DNA of 64,000 bases from Bacilli bacterium (lineage in GTDB: Bacteria > Bacillota_I > Bacilli_A > RF39 > UBA660), in the NCBI GenBank assembly GCA_017484205.1, contig JAFUTO010000010.1, positions 1 to 64,000 on the forward strand, given 5' to 3'. Below, one piece after another: positions 25,786 through 33,938 of this stretch. The translations under genes were made by a program, and so were the position numbers. Position 1 is the stretch's first letter, and each line of letters begins with the position of its first letter. The notes below the pieces were generated by a model. The model saw only the letters and a program-made list of their open reading frames with translations, was not told where the DNA came from and made no database searches.

Positions 25786-27249
25786 TTACCTCTTTTCAAC
25801 TAATTCAATTGTGTAAGGTAAACTTTTATATTTTTGATAAAATTCTTTATATTCTATTGGCTTAACACCATATTCTTCGATTAATTTATCTTGTAATTCA
25901 TTAGTGTTACTTTCAACTATCCAAATTCTTCCATGATAGTTATCTAATATAGATTCTAAATCATCTGCAACATACATATATGGTTCAAAAGCTTTATATG
26001 CCTCATGTATACCCCAATTATCTTTATTATAGAAATATGACACAATATCTCTATTTTGATATAACCTAGTAGTAAGTGCAGTAGCAGACATATCAGAATA
26101 AATTATAATATCATTATCTTTTATATTTTCTAAAACATAATTTATATGGTCATCATTAAATTCATCATATGCTTCTTCTATATTTATTTTCATACTATAA
26201 CTTGATAATAAAAATATACACAACAGAATACATGCAACTACATATTTATTACCTTTAGATAGTATAAATGATAAAGCAAATATAAGTAATCCTGTAATTA
26301 TTAACATATATCTATAATAAAGGATTGCACTCCACATTATTAATGATACTAATAATGCTGAAACAATAATTGATAGATATATTACTATAGCCATTAGAGG
26401 TATTTTCATATCTTTTTTATTTTTTGCAATCAAATATCCCAAATAAATATAAAATATAATAGTTAATACTACCATTAAGTTCATAGATAACTTTCCTAAA
26501 TATTGTACAGTTAATATTTCATATAAAGTTCCTGGAAATGTAATATTAATCCAAAAACCACTAGATACTCCCTTTAATTGTGTTACAAAAAAGATTAACC
26601 ATGGTATATATAATATTACTTGAATAATAGCTATAATTATAAATTTTTTTAAATCTTTTTGTCTTTTTTCTTTAATCAAATAAATGAATAAAGCTAAATT
26701 AATAATTCCAGCAAGCATTAAACCATAATAATGTGTATATGCTAAAGCTAGACTGCATAAACCAAAAATAGGTAAAGTACTTTTCTTTATATCATTTTTA
26801 TATATTCTATAAGCATGTATAGACATTAAAGTACCAAGTAACATTCCCAAGGCATACATTCTAATCTCCCCAGAATATAATCCTGATACTGGTAAAAAAT
26901 ATACTAAAAAGGAAAATATAAGGCCCACTTTTTCGTTGAAATCTTTTTTAATATGGGTATAACCTATAATACCTAGTAAAGTAAAACATAACCAAGAAAA
27001 CAATCTATATATAATAATACTTTTACTTCTAAAAATAAGATATATAGTATGAAGGAAAAAGTAATAAAGTATAGGATGTACATCATGTCCTCCAATAGTC
27101 CAAATATCTATAAAGTTATGATTTGCAAGTCCTACTGAATATGCTTCATCAAACCATAATGATTCATGAAATATAGGTAATAACAAAAATAAACTACCTA
27201 ATATTATAATACCAATATGTATATGTTTTAATTTTATTTTATCTTTCAT
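25786..27249 (-). CDS. GT-C fold membrane glycosyltransferase (PMT/ArnT-like)
   Basis: The 487-residue protein has about 11 membrane helices. The first extracytoplasmic loop carries LWFDEAYSVGLA, the Asp-Glu motif of polyprenyl-phosphate-dependent GT-C enzymes, followed by HDVHPILYYFFLH. A soluble C-terminal part (about 380-487) follows. Such enzymes transfer sugars from lipid carriers to surface polymers or proteins. AGGTGAT supports the ATG at 27249 over an in-frame upstream ATG at 27312. It lies just upstream of the YjbR-EVE gene. Confidence 0.87.
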   Translation of the reverse strand: MKDKIKLKHIHIGIIILGSLFLLLPIFHESLWFDEAYSVGLANHNFIDIWTIGGHDVHPILYYFFLHTIYLIFRSKSIIIYRLFSWLCFTLLGIIGYTHIKKDFNEKVGLIFSFLVYFLPVSGLYSGEIRMYALGMLLGTLMSIHAYRIYKNDIKKSTLPIFGLCSLALAYTHYYGLMLAGIINLALFIYLIKEKRQKDLKKFIIIAIIQVILYIPWLIFFVTQLKGVSSGFWINITFPGTLYEILTVQYLGKLSMNLMVVLTIIFYIYLGYLIAKNKKDMKIPLMAIVIYLSIIVSALLVSLIMWSAILYYRYMLIITGLLIFALSFILSKGNKYVVACILLCIFLLSSYSMKINIEEAYDEFNDDHINYVLENIKDNDIIIYSDMSATALTTRLYQNRDIVSYFYNKDNWGIHEAYKAFEPYMYVADDLESILDNYHGRIWIVESNTNELQDKLIEEYGVKPIEYKEFYQKYKSLPYTIELVEKR

Positions 27250-27333
27250 ACTATCACCTAATATTATTATATCAAATATTAACAAATCTTTATAGAGTTT
27301 ATTTATATGCACATACTAATTATAGGTGATTTC

Positions 27334-27837
27334 ATGAAATACTATTTAAACTTATTTATAATCTTTTCTATTTTTGGATACATTATGGAATTAATATTTA
27401 AATTAATATTTGGACTTGATACTACTAACCCATTATATGGACCTTGGACTCCTATTTATGGATTTGGTAGTTGCGTGATAATTATAGTTATGAGGTTTAT
27501 ATTCAATAGAATCAAAGCTAAACGTTTTATAAAAATTATTATATTTACAATATTAACCACTTTAATACTAACTAGTATTGAGTTTATTGGTGGAACGATA
27601 ATGGAAAAATTTACTGGTAAAATAGCATGGGATTATAGTAATCTTAAATTTCATATTGGAAAATATATATCTTTAGAAGTAAGTTTCATATGGATGATTA
27701 TGTCATTATTATTAGTATATATAGTTAAACCATTACTTGATAAAGTAATTAAAAAAATACCAAGTATTATTACTTACTTAGTATCTTTTATTATATTTAT
27801 TGATTTATTATATGCAGTTATATTTCCACATATATAG
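27334..27837 (+). CDS. Putative ABC-transporter permease-type membrane protein (PF06541)
   Basis: The 167-residue protein has four to five membrane segments and the ABC_trans_CmpB signature: FGYIMELIFK, then NPLYGPWTPIYGFG and IEFIGGTIMEKFTGKIAWDYS. Despite the family name, transport has not been shown. AGGTGAT supports the ATG at 27334. It ends two bases before the converging SDR gene, with no obvious terminator between them. Confidence 0.88.
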   Translation: MKYYLNLFIIFSIFGYIMELIFKLIFGLDTTNPLYGPWTPIYGFGSCVIIIVMRFIFNRIKAKRFIKIIIFTILTTLILTSIEFIGGTIMEKFTGKIAWDYSNLKFHIGKYISLEVSFIWMIMSLLLVYIVKPLLDKVIKKIPSIITYLVSFIIFIDLLYAVIFPHI

Positions 27838-27838
27838 A

Positions 27839-28597
27839 CTATACACAAGTATATCCACCATCTATTGGTAAAATAACACCTGTTACATAACTTGCTTCAT
27901 CACTAGCTAAGAATATAGCCCCAGCGTTTAATTCGCCTTCCTTACCATATCTTTTCATAGGTACATGATTATTGGCAAATTCTTTAAAATAATCACTATC
28001 TAATACTTCAGTAGTTAATTCTGTATAGAAATAACCTGGGCATATAGTATTAACTGTAATATTATATTTTGCAAGTTCTGCAGCTGCTGCTCTAGTGAAA
28101 TTAACAACTCCACCTTTAGATGAATGATATGCGATAGTAGGTATTTCATCATTTCCTACTAATCCATACATAGATGCAATATTGATAACTCTACCATAAT
28201 TATTCTTTTTCATAATATTTGCAAATGCTCTAGTCATTTTAAATACTGAAGTTAAATCTGTATTTATAGTAAAATCCCATTCATCATCTGTCATTTCTAA
28301 TACACCTTTATCTTTAGATGACCCAGCGCAATTAACTAATATATCTACTTTGCCAAATTCTTTTTCAACTGTCTTAGCAGCATTATCTATATCTTCTGTA
28401 TTAGTAACATCACATTTTATAGGCAATACTTTAACATTTTCTTTTTCTAATTCATTTTTTAACTCTTCTAATCTATCTAATCTACGAGCTAATATTGCTA
28501 AATCTGCGCCTTGTTTTGCAAAAGCCTTTGCCATTTGTCTACCTAATCCACTTGATGCCCCTGTAATAACTGCTACTCTTCCTTTTAAATTAAACAT
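27839..28597 (-). CDS. Short-chain dehydrogenase/reductase
   Basis: A 252-residue classical SDR: NAD(P)-binding TGASSGLGRQ (about 11-20), NCAGSS, and the catalytic YHSSKGG (Tyr and Lys) after an active-site serine in INIASMYG. The C-terminal DGGYTCV matches FabG-type enzymes; the substrate is unknown. An arginine in ARRLDR after strand two suggests NADPH. GAGGAG supports the ATG at 28597. It is the last gene of the peroxide-defence operon, one base after the OhrR-like gene, and could reduce aldehydes formed during oxidative damage (inference). Confidence 0.92.
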   Translation of the reverse strand: MFNLKGRVAVITGASSGLGRQMAKAFAKQGADLAILARRLDRLEELKNELEKENVKVLPIKCDVTNTEDIDNAAKTVEKEFGKVDILVNCAGSSKDKGVLEMTDDEWDFTINTDLTSVFKMTRAFANIMKKNNYGRVINIASMYGLVGNDEIPTIAYHSSKGGVVNFTRAAAAELAKYNITVNTICPGYFYTELTTEVLDSDYFKEFANNHVPMKRYGKEGELNAGAIFLASDEASYVTGVILPIDGGYTCV

Positions 28598-28598
28598 T

Positions 28599-29030
28599 TT
28601 AAATCTCCTCATCTAATATTTTATATAATAACTTATATAGTTCTAAAGACTCTTTAGGTGTTAAATTTATACATTTACCCATTTCTAAAGGTATTTTTTT
28701 AGCTTCTTCTTTTAATTTTTCACCTTTTGAAGTTAAACATATATTTAAGTTTCTTTCATCACTTGTTGAACGTACTCTAGAAATATATCCTTTATTTTCC
28801 ATGGTTTTAAGAAGTGGGGTTAATGTTCCTGAATCAAGATATAACTTTTTTCCTAATTCTTTAACATTTATTTCTTTTACTTCCCAAAGTACCATCATCG
28901 CGATATATTGTGTATATGTTAGATCTAGCTTGTCTAATAATGGTTTATATTTCTTTATAATAATTCTAGAACTAGCATATAAAGGGAAACATAATTGACT
29001 TTCTAATTTTAAACAATCATACTCATTCAT
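28599..29030 (-). CDS. ohrR: OhrR/MarR-family peroxide-sensing regulator
   Basis: The 143-residue winged-helix protein has the OhrR N-terminal signature QLCFPLYASSR with the peroxide-sensing cysteine at about position 14, two tyrosines positioned as its usual partners (LDLTYTQY), and the recognition region KLYLDSGTLTPLLKTMENKG followed by the wing SDERNLNICLT, both split here. One-Cys OhrR proteins are inactivated by organic hydroperoxides and then release DNA. AGGTG selects the ATG at 29030. A matching operator lies at the head of this operon (30801-30815), so autoregulation is likely. Confidence 0.9.
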   Translation of the reverse strand: MNEYDCLKLESQLCFPLYASSRIIIKKYKPLLDKLDLTYTQYIAMMVLWEVKEINVKELGKKLYLDSGTLTPLLKTMENKGYISRVRSTSDERNLNICLTSKGEKLKEEAKKIPLEMGKCINLTPKESLELYKLLYKILDEEI

Positions 29031-29031
29031 A

Positions 29032-29334
29032 TTATTCACCTAATAAGTTTTTTAACTCTTCTTTAGATTTGAAACCAACACTAGTTTCTTTTAACTTTCC
29101 ATTTTCAAATATTAATAATGTTGGTATAGACATAATACCATATTTTTGAGCTACTTCTTCTGCATCATCAACATTTAATTTATAAAAACTATAAGTATTA
29201 ACTTCTTTAGCTAATTCATCTACAATTGGTGATAACATTTTACATGGTCCACACCAAGGAGCATAACAATCAACTAAAACTTTCCCACTTTTTACTTTTT
29301 CTTCAAATTCTTTTTCATTTATTTCTTCTACCAT
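29032..29334 (-). CDS. trxA: Thioredoxin
   Basis: A 100-residue thioredoxin with the canonical active site APWCGPCKML (about 25-34) and the cis-proline strand GIMSIPTLLIFENGK. It reduces disulfides in the cytoplasm and is recharged by the TrxB encoded immediately upstream; the ATG lies one base past the trxB stop, with GGAGGATT inside the end of trxB. The upstream in-frame start at 29385, inside trxB, has no merit. Confidence 0.97.
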   Translation of the reverse strand: MVEEINEKEFEEKVKSGKVLVDCYAPWCGPCKMLSPIVDELAKEVNTYSFYKLNVDDAEEVAQKYGIMSIPTLLIFENGKLKETSVGFKSKEELKNLLGE

Positions 29335-29335
29335 A

Positions 29336-30226
29336 TTAATCCTCCATTTCTTTAATTGCTTCTGTAGCTGCGATTGCACCATCACTTACTGCCGTAGTAA
29401 GTTGTCTTAATTCTTTAACTCTAGTGTCACCTGCTACATATATATGTTTTCTATTAGTATGTACACCATCAACTGATTTTATATAACCTTTTTCATCTAA
29501 GTCAATGATGTTTGAAAACACTTCATTTTTAGGTGATTGACCTACTGCGATAAACATTCCTGATACATCTAATGTTTTTACATCTCCATCAGTATCAACA
29601 TCAATACTTTCTAGTCTATTATCACCATTTAGTTTTACAACATTAGAATTTAGTATAAATTCTACATTATCCTTACTTTTAAGTTCATCAATATATGCAT
29701 CTTCACCTCTAAATGAATCTCTTCTATGTATTAAATAAACTTTATTAGCAAGATTTGATAGATATATAGCATCTTCTAATGCAGTATTTCCTCCACCTAC
29801 AATAGCAACATCTTTGTTTTTATAGAAATTACCATCACAAGTGGCACAGTAAGAAATACCTTTTCCAATTAATTCAGTTTCTCTATCTACATTTAGTTTT
29901 CTATTTTCCGCACCTGTAGCAATAATAATGGCTTTTGATTTATATGTACCATTGTTTGTTACTACATCATTATTTTCTTCTATCCTAATGACTGTTTCAA
30001 ATTTAAATTCAGCTCCTAAATCTACAACTTGATTATATAAATTAGTAGCTAAATCAAAACCTGAAATATGGGCAATACCAGGATAATTTTCAACCATATT
30101 AGCGTTTACTATTTGACCACCATATGATTTAGCTTCAAATATTAAAACTTTTTTATTAGCCCTTAAAGCGTATATAGCTGCTGTTAAACCTGCAGGTCCT
30201 GCTCCTATAATTATTATATCGTACAT
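29336..30226 (-). CDS. trxB: Thioredoxin reductase
   Basis: The 296-residue flavoprotein carries IIGAGPAGLTAA (FAD), the redox motif ATCDGNFY with CATC (about 129-140), the NADPH-binding GGGNTALEDA and the closing VAGDTRVKELRQ. It moves electrons from NADPH to thioredoxin. It is the second gene of the operon, 11 bases after gpx, and AGAGGTGAT precedes the ATG. Confidence 0.97.
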   Translation of the reverse strand: MYDIIIIGAGPAGLTAAIYALRANKKVLIFEAKSYGGQIVNANMVENYPGIAHISGFDLATNLYNQVVDLGAEFKFETVIRIEENNDVVTNNGTYKSKAIIIATGAENRKLNVDRETELIGKGISYCATCDGNFYKNKDVAIVGGGNTALEDAIYLSNLANKVYLIHRRDSFRGEDAYIDELKSKDNVEFILNSNVVKLNGDNRLESIDVDTDGDVKTLDVSGMFIAVGQSPKNEVFSNIIDLDEKGYIKSVDGVHTNRKHIYVAGDTRVKELRQLTTAVSDGAIAATEAIKEMED

Positions 30227-30237
30227 ATAATCACCTC

Positions 30238-30777
30238 TTATAGTAATTCTTTAATTTGATCTTCCATAATCATTGGACTTTCAATAGGAGAATATCTTCC
30301 TACTACATTACCTTCTCTATCAACTAAGAATTTGGTAAAATTCCATTTAATATCTTTTTCGTTTTTGCAAGTAACACTTATCTTTTCAATACCTTTCATA
30401 GTAACTTTGTTTTTCATACCTTTAACTATTTCTTCAGGTGAATTTTCTTCTATATATTTAATGAAAGGTGAAGCATTTTCTCCATTCACTTCAATCTTTT
30501 TAAATTGATCAAAAGTTGTTTTGTATTTAGCTGTACAGAATTCATGTATCTCATCATCTGAACCTGGTGCTTGATGACCGAATTGATCACATGGAAAATC
30601 TAATATTTCTAATCCTTCATCATGATATTTTTCATATAGATTTTCTAATGCCTCATATTGTGGTGTAAATCCACATCCAGTTGCTGTATTAACAATTAAT
30701 AAAACCTTTCCTTTAAAATCACTTATTTTAACATCTTCATCTTTTCTATTCTTTACAACATAATCATAAATATTCAT
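30238..30777 (-). CDS. gpx: Glutathione peroxidase-like thiol peroxidase
   Basis: The 179-residue protein matches the BsaA/Gpx family: peroxidatic Cys35 in NTATGCGFTPQY, the glutamine in FPCDQFGHQ and the tryptophan in IKWNFTKFLVD complete the catalytic set. Bacterial members use thioredoxin rather than glutathione, which fits the trxB-trxA genes downstream. AAAGGAGG precedes the ATG. Its promoter carries an OhrR-type operator, making it the lead gene of an organic-peroxide response. Confidence 0.95.
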   Translation of the reverse strand: MNIYDYVVKNRKDEDVKISDFKGKVLLIVNTATGCGFTPQYEALENLYEKYHDEGLEILDFPCDQFGHQAPGSDDEIHEFCTAKYKTTFDQFKKIEVNGENASPFIKYIEENSPEEIVKGMKNKVTMKGIEKISVTCKNEKDIKWNFTKFLVDREGNVVGRYSPIESPMIMEDQIKELL

Positions 30778-30800
30778 ATATTTCCTCCTTTTTAATTGAC

Positions 30801-30815
30801 TACAATTTAATTGTA
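30801..30815. promoter_or_regulatory. OhrR-type operator
   Basis: TACAATTTAATTGTA is a perfect 15-base inverted repeat (TACAATT/AATTGTA) identical in form to Bacillus OhrR half-sites. It overlaps the -10 element of the gpx promoter. A looser AATTTACTTTAATT-like second element follows on its right. Confidence 0.88.
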
Positions 30816-30838
30816 TTCAATTTACTTTAATTTGTCAA
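30810..30838 (-). promoter_or_regulatory. Promoter of the gpx-trxB-trxA-ohrR-SDR operon
   Basis: Minus strand -35 TTGACA (30838-30833), 17-base spacer, -10 TACAAT (30815-30810). The -10 is the left arm of the OhrR operator, so a bound repressor would block RNA polymerase. Confidence 0.85.
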
Positions 30839-30876
30839 TAACTTTTCTAAAAAAACAGTATATTTATATATACTGC

Positions 30877-31128
30877 TTATTTATTAGTATTATGATAATA
30901 ATTAAACTCAGAAATATTTACTAAAATCATTTCTAGTTCTTCATTTTCCTCTAATTCTAATGAATCTTCTAAATCAAACATTAAATCCTTAATAGAACTA
31001 TATTTATTGATATCAAAACCATTGCTTTTCAATATAGAAACTTCCGCGTCAGTTAAATATATACCATTATAATTTTTATGCATATCACGGGATACTTTAT
31101 TAAGATCTATTCCAAATTCATTATTCAC
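30877..31128 (-). CDS. Small acidic hypothetical protein (83 aa)
   Basis: No family recognised. The product begins MNNEFGIDLNKVSRDMHK and has a Glu-rich tail (SLELEENEELEMILV). I prefer the GTG at 31128 because AGGTGAT in the end of the LCP gene sits just upstream; the in-frame ATG at 31149 has no ribosome binding site. It overlaps the LCP stop by eight bases, so coupled translation is likely. Confidence 0.6.
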   Translation of the reverse strand: MNNEFGIDLNKVSRDMHKNYNGIYLTDAEVSILKSNGFDINKYSSIKDLMFDLEDSLELEENEELEMILVNISEFNYYHNTNK

Positions 31129-32569
31129 TATCATCACCTGATACTTCATTTATACGCGCTTTGGCTTTTTCAATACTATCATTACTAGGTATCATAACAT
31201 ATAACTTACTATTAGGATATGAATAAGTATATTCCATTGAATTACTACCATCTAAATTATTAGATTCAACTACCCACTCGACATTATTAGATAACTGCAT
31301 TTTAACTAATGATAATATAGCTTTTTGAGGTATATTAGTTTCTACTTTATTACTTAATTTTGTTAAAATTGTATCGTATTTTAATAATATAGCAGGAGAT
31401 GTTGCCTTACCTATTAAGGCTTTTATTACAGCTTCTTGATTCTTACCACGTTGTCTATCTCCTTCCGCGAAGGCATATCTTTCACGGACAAACGCTAAGG
31501 CATATTCTCCATTCATATTATTAATACCTTTTTGGAACTTATATCCCTCAACTGAAGTAAATGCATAATCAGAAGAAACGGTAACACCACCTAAGGCATC
31601 AACTATATCAACAACTGAAGTAAAATTAACTTTTAAATAATAATTTATATCAATTTTTAATATATCTTCAATCGTCGAGATAGATTCATCTACACCATAT
31701 ATTCCGGCATGTGTAAGTTTATCTCTATAACCATTTTTACTATGAAGTTTAACGTAATAATCTCTAGGTATAGATGTTAATAATACTTGATGTGTAGAAG
31801 GGTTTACTGTAACAACAATGTTTACATCGCTCCTAGAAACTGATGCAATTTCACCATAAGTATCTATACCACTTACATATATATTAAATGGTTTTTTTGT
31901 AACATCTACTGTTTTAGCAACAGTAGTACTTTCTTCTTTTATATGATAATTATATATTGTTCTTGTTTTTGATAAATATGTTTCATTTTCTTCTTCTGCA
32001 AGTTTTTTTAATGAATCCTCTATAATAATCGCGGATACTTTCTTATCAAATAAGGCATTATAAAGTTTTGATATATCTTCATATTTTTCAAACTTAACAT
32101 CAATTTTAAGTTTATCATTAGCGCGTTCGTCAGATACATAATAACCTATTTTTTGATTATTTAACTCTTTTAATTTATTATAATCACTACCTGATAATAC
32201 TAAAACTGAATAATTAATTATTTCATCATTTGAAGATGATATTCTAGATAAAAAATTAATCGTTTTTAAAACCGGCATATTTATTAAAGTTAATATTATC
32301 ATTAATATCAATGAAAAAACTATACTTTTTCTTTTAATGTGATCTCTTACTCTTACATTATTTATAAAAAATAATAAAACTAAGGAAATTAATACTAAAA
32401 ATATAATTAATATTACATTAGCTATAGTTGGTAACACATTCATATAACACAAACAAAAGATGAATGTTAATACTATGGCTATATAGATAATACTAAATAA
32501 TTTATTAAAAAAAGAATTTTTCTTTTTTCTTTTTACTGTTTTCTTAGTTTTGGTACTACTTTTTTTCAT
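31121..32569 (-). CDS. LytR-CpsA-Psr (LCP) family ligase with accessory domain
   Basis: The 482-residue protein has a Lys-rich cytoplasmic N-terminus, three membrane segments (about 20-110), an accessory alpha/beta domain (about 115-215) and the LCP catalytic domain (about 225-450). Its hallmarks are YVSGIDTYG, SRSDVNIVVTVNP, TSIPRDYYV, KLTHAGIYG and FVRERYAFAEGDRQRGKNQ, whose Arg and Asp residues bind the lipid pyrophosphate and Mg. LCP enzymes attach wall polymers to peptidoglycan. Start at 32569: AGGTGAT lies seven bases upstream. Confidence 0.95.
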   Translation of the reverse strand: MKKSSTKTKKTVKRKKKNSFFNKLFSIIYIAIVLTFIFCLCYMNVLPTIANVILIIFLVLISLVLLFFINNVRVRDHIKRKSIVFSLILMIILTLINMPVLKTINFLSRISSSNDEIINYSVLVLSGSDYNKLKELNNQKIGYYVSDERANDKLKIDVKFEKYEDISKLYNALFDKKVSAIIIEDSLKKLAEEENETYLSKTRTIYNYHIKEESTTVAKTVDVTKKPFNIYVSGIDTYGEIASVSRSDVNIVVTVNPSTHQVLLTSIPRDYYVKLHSKNGYRDKLTHAGIYGVDESISTIEDILKIDINYYLKVNFTSVVDIVDALGGVTVSSDYAFTSVEGYKFQKGINNMNGEYALAFVRERYAFAEGDRQRGKNQEAVIKALIGKATSPAILLKYDTILTKLSNKVETNIPQKAILSLVKMQLSNNVEWVVESNNLDGSNSMEYTYSYPNSKLYVMIPSNDSIEKAKARINEVSGDDSE

Positions 32570-32670
32570 ATACATCACCTTATTATTATATCATACTTTA
32601 AATAATATTTATATATTTGTTATCATTTTCATACTAATAAAATTTATGCATTAAGTATTAATTTTTGCAT

Positions 32671-32693
32671 AAAAAAACTTTGCAATGCAAAGT
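32671..32693 (-). terminator. Terminator of the first tRNA cluster
   Basis: AACTTTGCA/TGCAAAGTT stem with one loop base plus TTTTTT on the minus strand, just past tRNA-Pro. Confidence 0.85.
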
Positions 32694-32703
32694 TAATTTC
32701 AAA

Positions 32704-32780
32704 TGGTCGGAGAAACAGGATTCGAACCTGCGACCCCTACGTCCCAAGCGTAGTGCTCTACCAAGCTGAGCCATTCTCCG
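32704..32780 (-). tRNA. tRNA-Pro (UGG)
   Basis: Acceptor CGGAGAA pairs with TTCTCCG, CCA encoded; anticodon loop CTTGGGA. Last gene of a seven-tRNA unit. Confidence 0.97.
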
Positions 32781-32786
32781 TAATAA

Positions 32787-32863
32787 TGGTGCACCCTAAG
32801 GGAGTCGAACCCCTAGCCTTTAGATCCGTAGTCTAACGCTCTATCCAATTGAGCTAAGGGTGC
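32787..32863 (-). tRNA. tRNA-Arg (ACG)
   Basis: Acceptor GCACCCT with AGGGTGC, CCA encoded; anticodon loop CTACGGA (ACG, expected to be deaminated to ICG). Confidence 0.97.
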
Positions 32864-32882
32864 GTCTTACTTACAAATTAAA

Positions 32883-32958
32883 TGGTGGCTCCGAGTGGAA
32901 TCGAACCACCGACACAGGGATTTTCAGTCCCTTGCTCTACCAACTGAGCTACAGAGCC
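32883..32958 (-). tRNA. tRNA-Phe (GAA)
   Basis: Acceptor GGCTCTG with CGGAGCC, CCA encoded; anticodon loop CTGAAAA. Confidence 0.97.
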
Positions 32959-32967
32959 AAAAAGAAA

Positions 32968-33044
32968 TGGCGGTTCGTACGGGATTCGAACCCGTGATCT
33001 TCTGCGTGACAGGCAGACGTCATAGGCCTCTAGACTAACGAACC
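32968..33044 (-). tRNA. tRNA-Asp (GUC)
   Basis: Acceptor GGTTCGT with ACGAACC, CCA encoded; anticodon loop CTGTCAC. Confidence 0.97.
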
Positions 33045-33050
33045 AACACA

Positions 33051-33127
33051 TGGTTGCGGGAGCCGGATTTGAACCAACAACCTCTGGGTTATGAGCCCAG
33101 CGAGCTACCAGATTGCTCCATCCCGCG
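33051..33127 (-). tRNA. Initiator tRNA-fMet (CAU)
   Basis: Anticodon loop CTCATAA. The first acceptor base is an unpaired C opposite A (CGCGGG...CCCGCA), and the anticodon stem carries the GGG/CCC triplet, both marks of initiator tRNA. Confidence 0.97.
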
Positions 33128-33140
33128 ATGTAAAATAAAG

Positions 33141-33231
33141 TGGCGGAGAAAGAGGGATTCGAACCCCCGCGTCGTCGCCGACCTCCCGGTTTTCAAGACC
33201 GGTCCCTTCAACCAGACTTGGGTATTTCTCC
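33141..33231 (-). tRNA. tRNA-Ser (UGA)
   Basis: 91 bases with a long variable arm; acceptor GGAGAAA with TTTCTCC, CCA encoded; anticodon loop CTTGAAA. Confidence 0.97.
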
Positions 33232-33236
33232 ATAGA

Positions 33237-33325
33237 TGGTGCCTAAGGCCGGACTTGAACCGGCACGGGATTTGACTCCCGCAGGATTTTAAGTCCTGTG
33301 CGTCTACCAATTTCGCCACTCAGGC
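33237..33325 (-). tRNA. tRNA-Leu (UAA)
   Basis: 89 bases with a long variable arm; acceptor GCCTGAG with CTTAGGC, CCA encoded; anticodon loop CTTAAAA. First gene of its unit. Confidence 0.97.
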
Positions 33326-33337
33326 ATCCGATATAAT

Positions 33338-33356
33338 GTCTTATAAGTCATAAGAC
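33338..33356 (-). other. Inverted repeat in the leader of the first tRNA cluster
   Basis: GTCTTAT/ATAAGAC arms around a five-base loop lie between the promoter and tRNA-Leu. There is no U-run on the minus strand after it, so it is not a terminator in the direction of transcription; a processing signal is possible. Confidence 0.55.
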
Positions 33357-33362
33357 TACTTA

Positions 33363-33391
33363 ATTATATTATATATTTATTCATTTTGCAA
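33363..33391 (-). promoter_or_regulatory. Promoter of the first tRNA cluster
   Basis: Minus strand -35 TTGCAA (33391-33386), 17-base spacer, -10 TATAAT (33368-33363), upstream of tRNA-Leu and after the terminator of the second cluster. Confidence 0.8.
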
Positions 33392-33416
33392 GAGTTTTTT
33401 ACTTTTTTTATGAAAA

Positions 33417-33441
33417 AAAGAAAAAAAGCGATCACTCGCTT
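33417..33441 (-). terminator. Terminator of the second tRNA cluster
   Basis: AAGCGA/TCGCTT stem followed by TTTTTTTC on the minus strand, downstream of tRNA-Lys. Confidence 0.85.
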
Positions 33442-33452
33442 AATTTACAAAA

Positions 33453-33528
33453 TGGTGTCCCGTACGCGACTTGAACGCGTGACCCTTTGATTAAAAGTCA
33501 AATGCTCTACCAACTGAGCTAACGGAAC
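33453..33528 (-). tRNA. tRNA-Lys (UUU)
   Basis: Acceptor GTTCCGT with ACGGGAC (one G.U), CCA encoded; anticodon loop CTTTTAA. Confidence 0.97.
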
Positions 33529-33538
33529 ATATACAAAA

Positions 33539-33613
33539 TGGCTGCCTCGGCTAGATTCGAACTAGCGCATGCCACAGTCAAAGTGTGGTGCCTTACCGCT
33601 TGGCTACGAGGCA
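33539..33613 (-). tRNA. tRNA-Gln (UUG)
   Basis: Acceptor TGCCTCG with CGAGGCA, CCA encoded; anticodon loop CTTTGAC. Confidence 0.97.
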
Positions 33614-33636
33614 ATATGCCTTGTAATAAAATAAAG

Positions 33637-33720
33637 TGGTGGAAGGGAGTGGATTCGAACCACTGAACCCGAAGGAACAGATTTACAGTCTGCCGCGTTT
33701 AGCCTCTTCGCTACCCTTCC
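33637..33720 (-). tRNA. tRNA-Tyr (GUA)
   Basis: 84 bases with a long variable arm; acceptor GGAAGGG with CCCTTCC, CCA encoded; anticodon loop CTGTAAA. Confidence 0.97.
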
Positions 33721-33728
33721 AAAAAAAA

Positions 33729-33804
<76 letters not shown>

Positions 33805-33805
33805 A

Positions 33806-33882
33806 TGGTGGGAGATATAGGACTCGAACCTATGACCCCCTGCTTGTAAGGCAGGTGCTCTAACCAACTGAGCTAATCTCCC
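33806..33882 (-). tRNA. tRNA-Val (UAC)
   Basis: Acceptor GGGAGAT with ATCTCCC, CCA encoded; anticodon loop CTTACAA. First of five tRNAs in its unit; only one base separates it from tRNA-Thr. Confidence 0.97.
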
Positions 33883-33901
33883 ATGTCACTAGACGTATTT
33901 A

Positions 33902-33930
33902 ACTATAACATTAATATCATAATTTGTCAA
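33902..33930 (-). promoter_or_regulatory. Promoter of the second tRNA cluster
   Basis: Minus strand -35 TTGACA (33930-33925), 17-base spacer, -10 TATAGT (33907-33902), about 20 bases before tRNA-Val. Confidence 0.85.
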
Positions 33931-33938
33931 TAGAATGT

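Noticed and set aside
33054-33319. Apparent protein-coding frames on both strands across the tRNA cluster
   Set aside because: They translate tRNA genes (arrays of GGTTCGAATCC-type T arms) and have no ribosome binding sites; the tRNAs explain the sequence fully.
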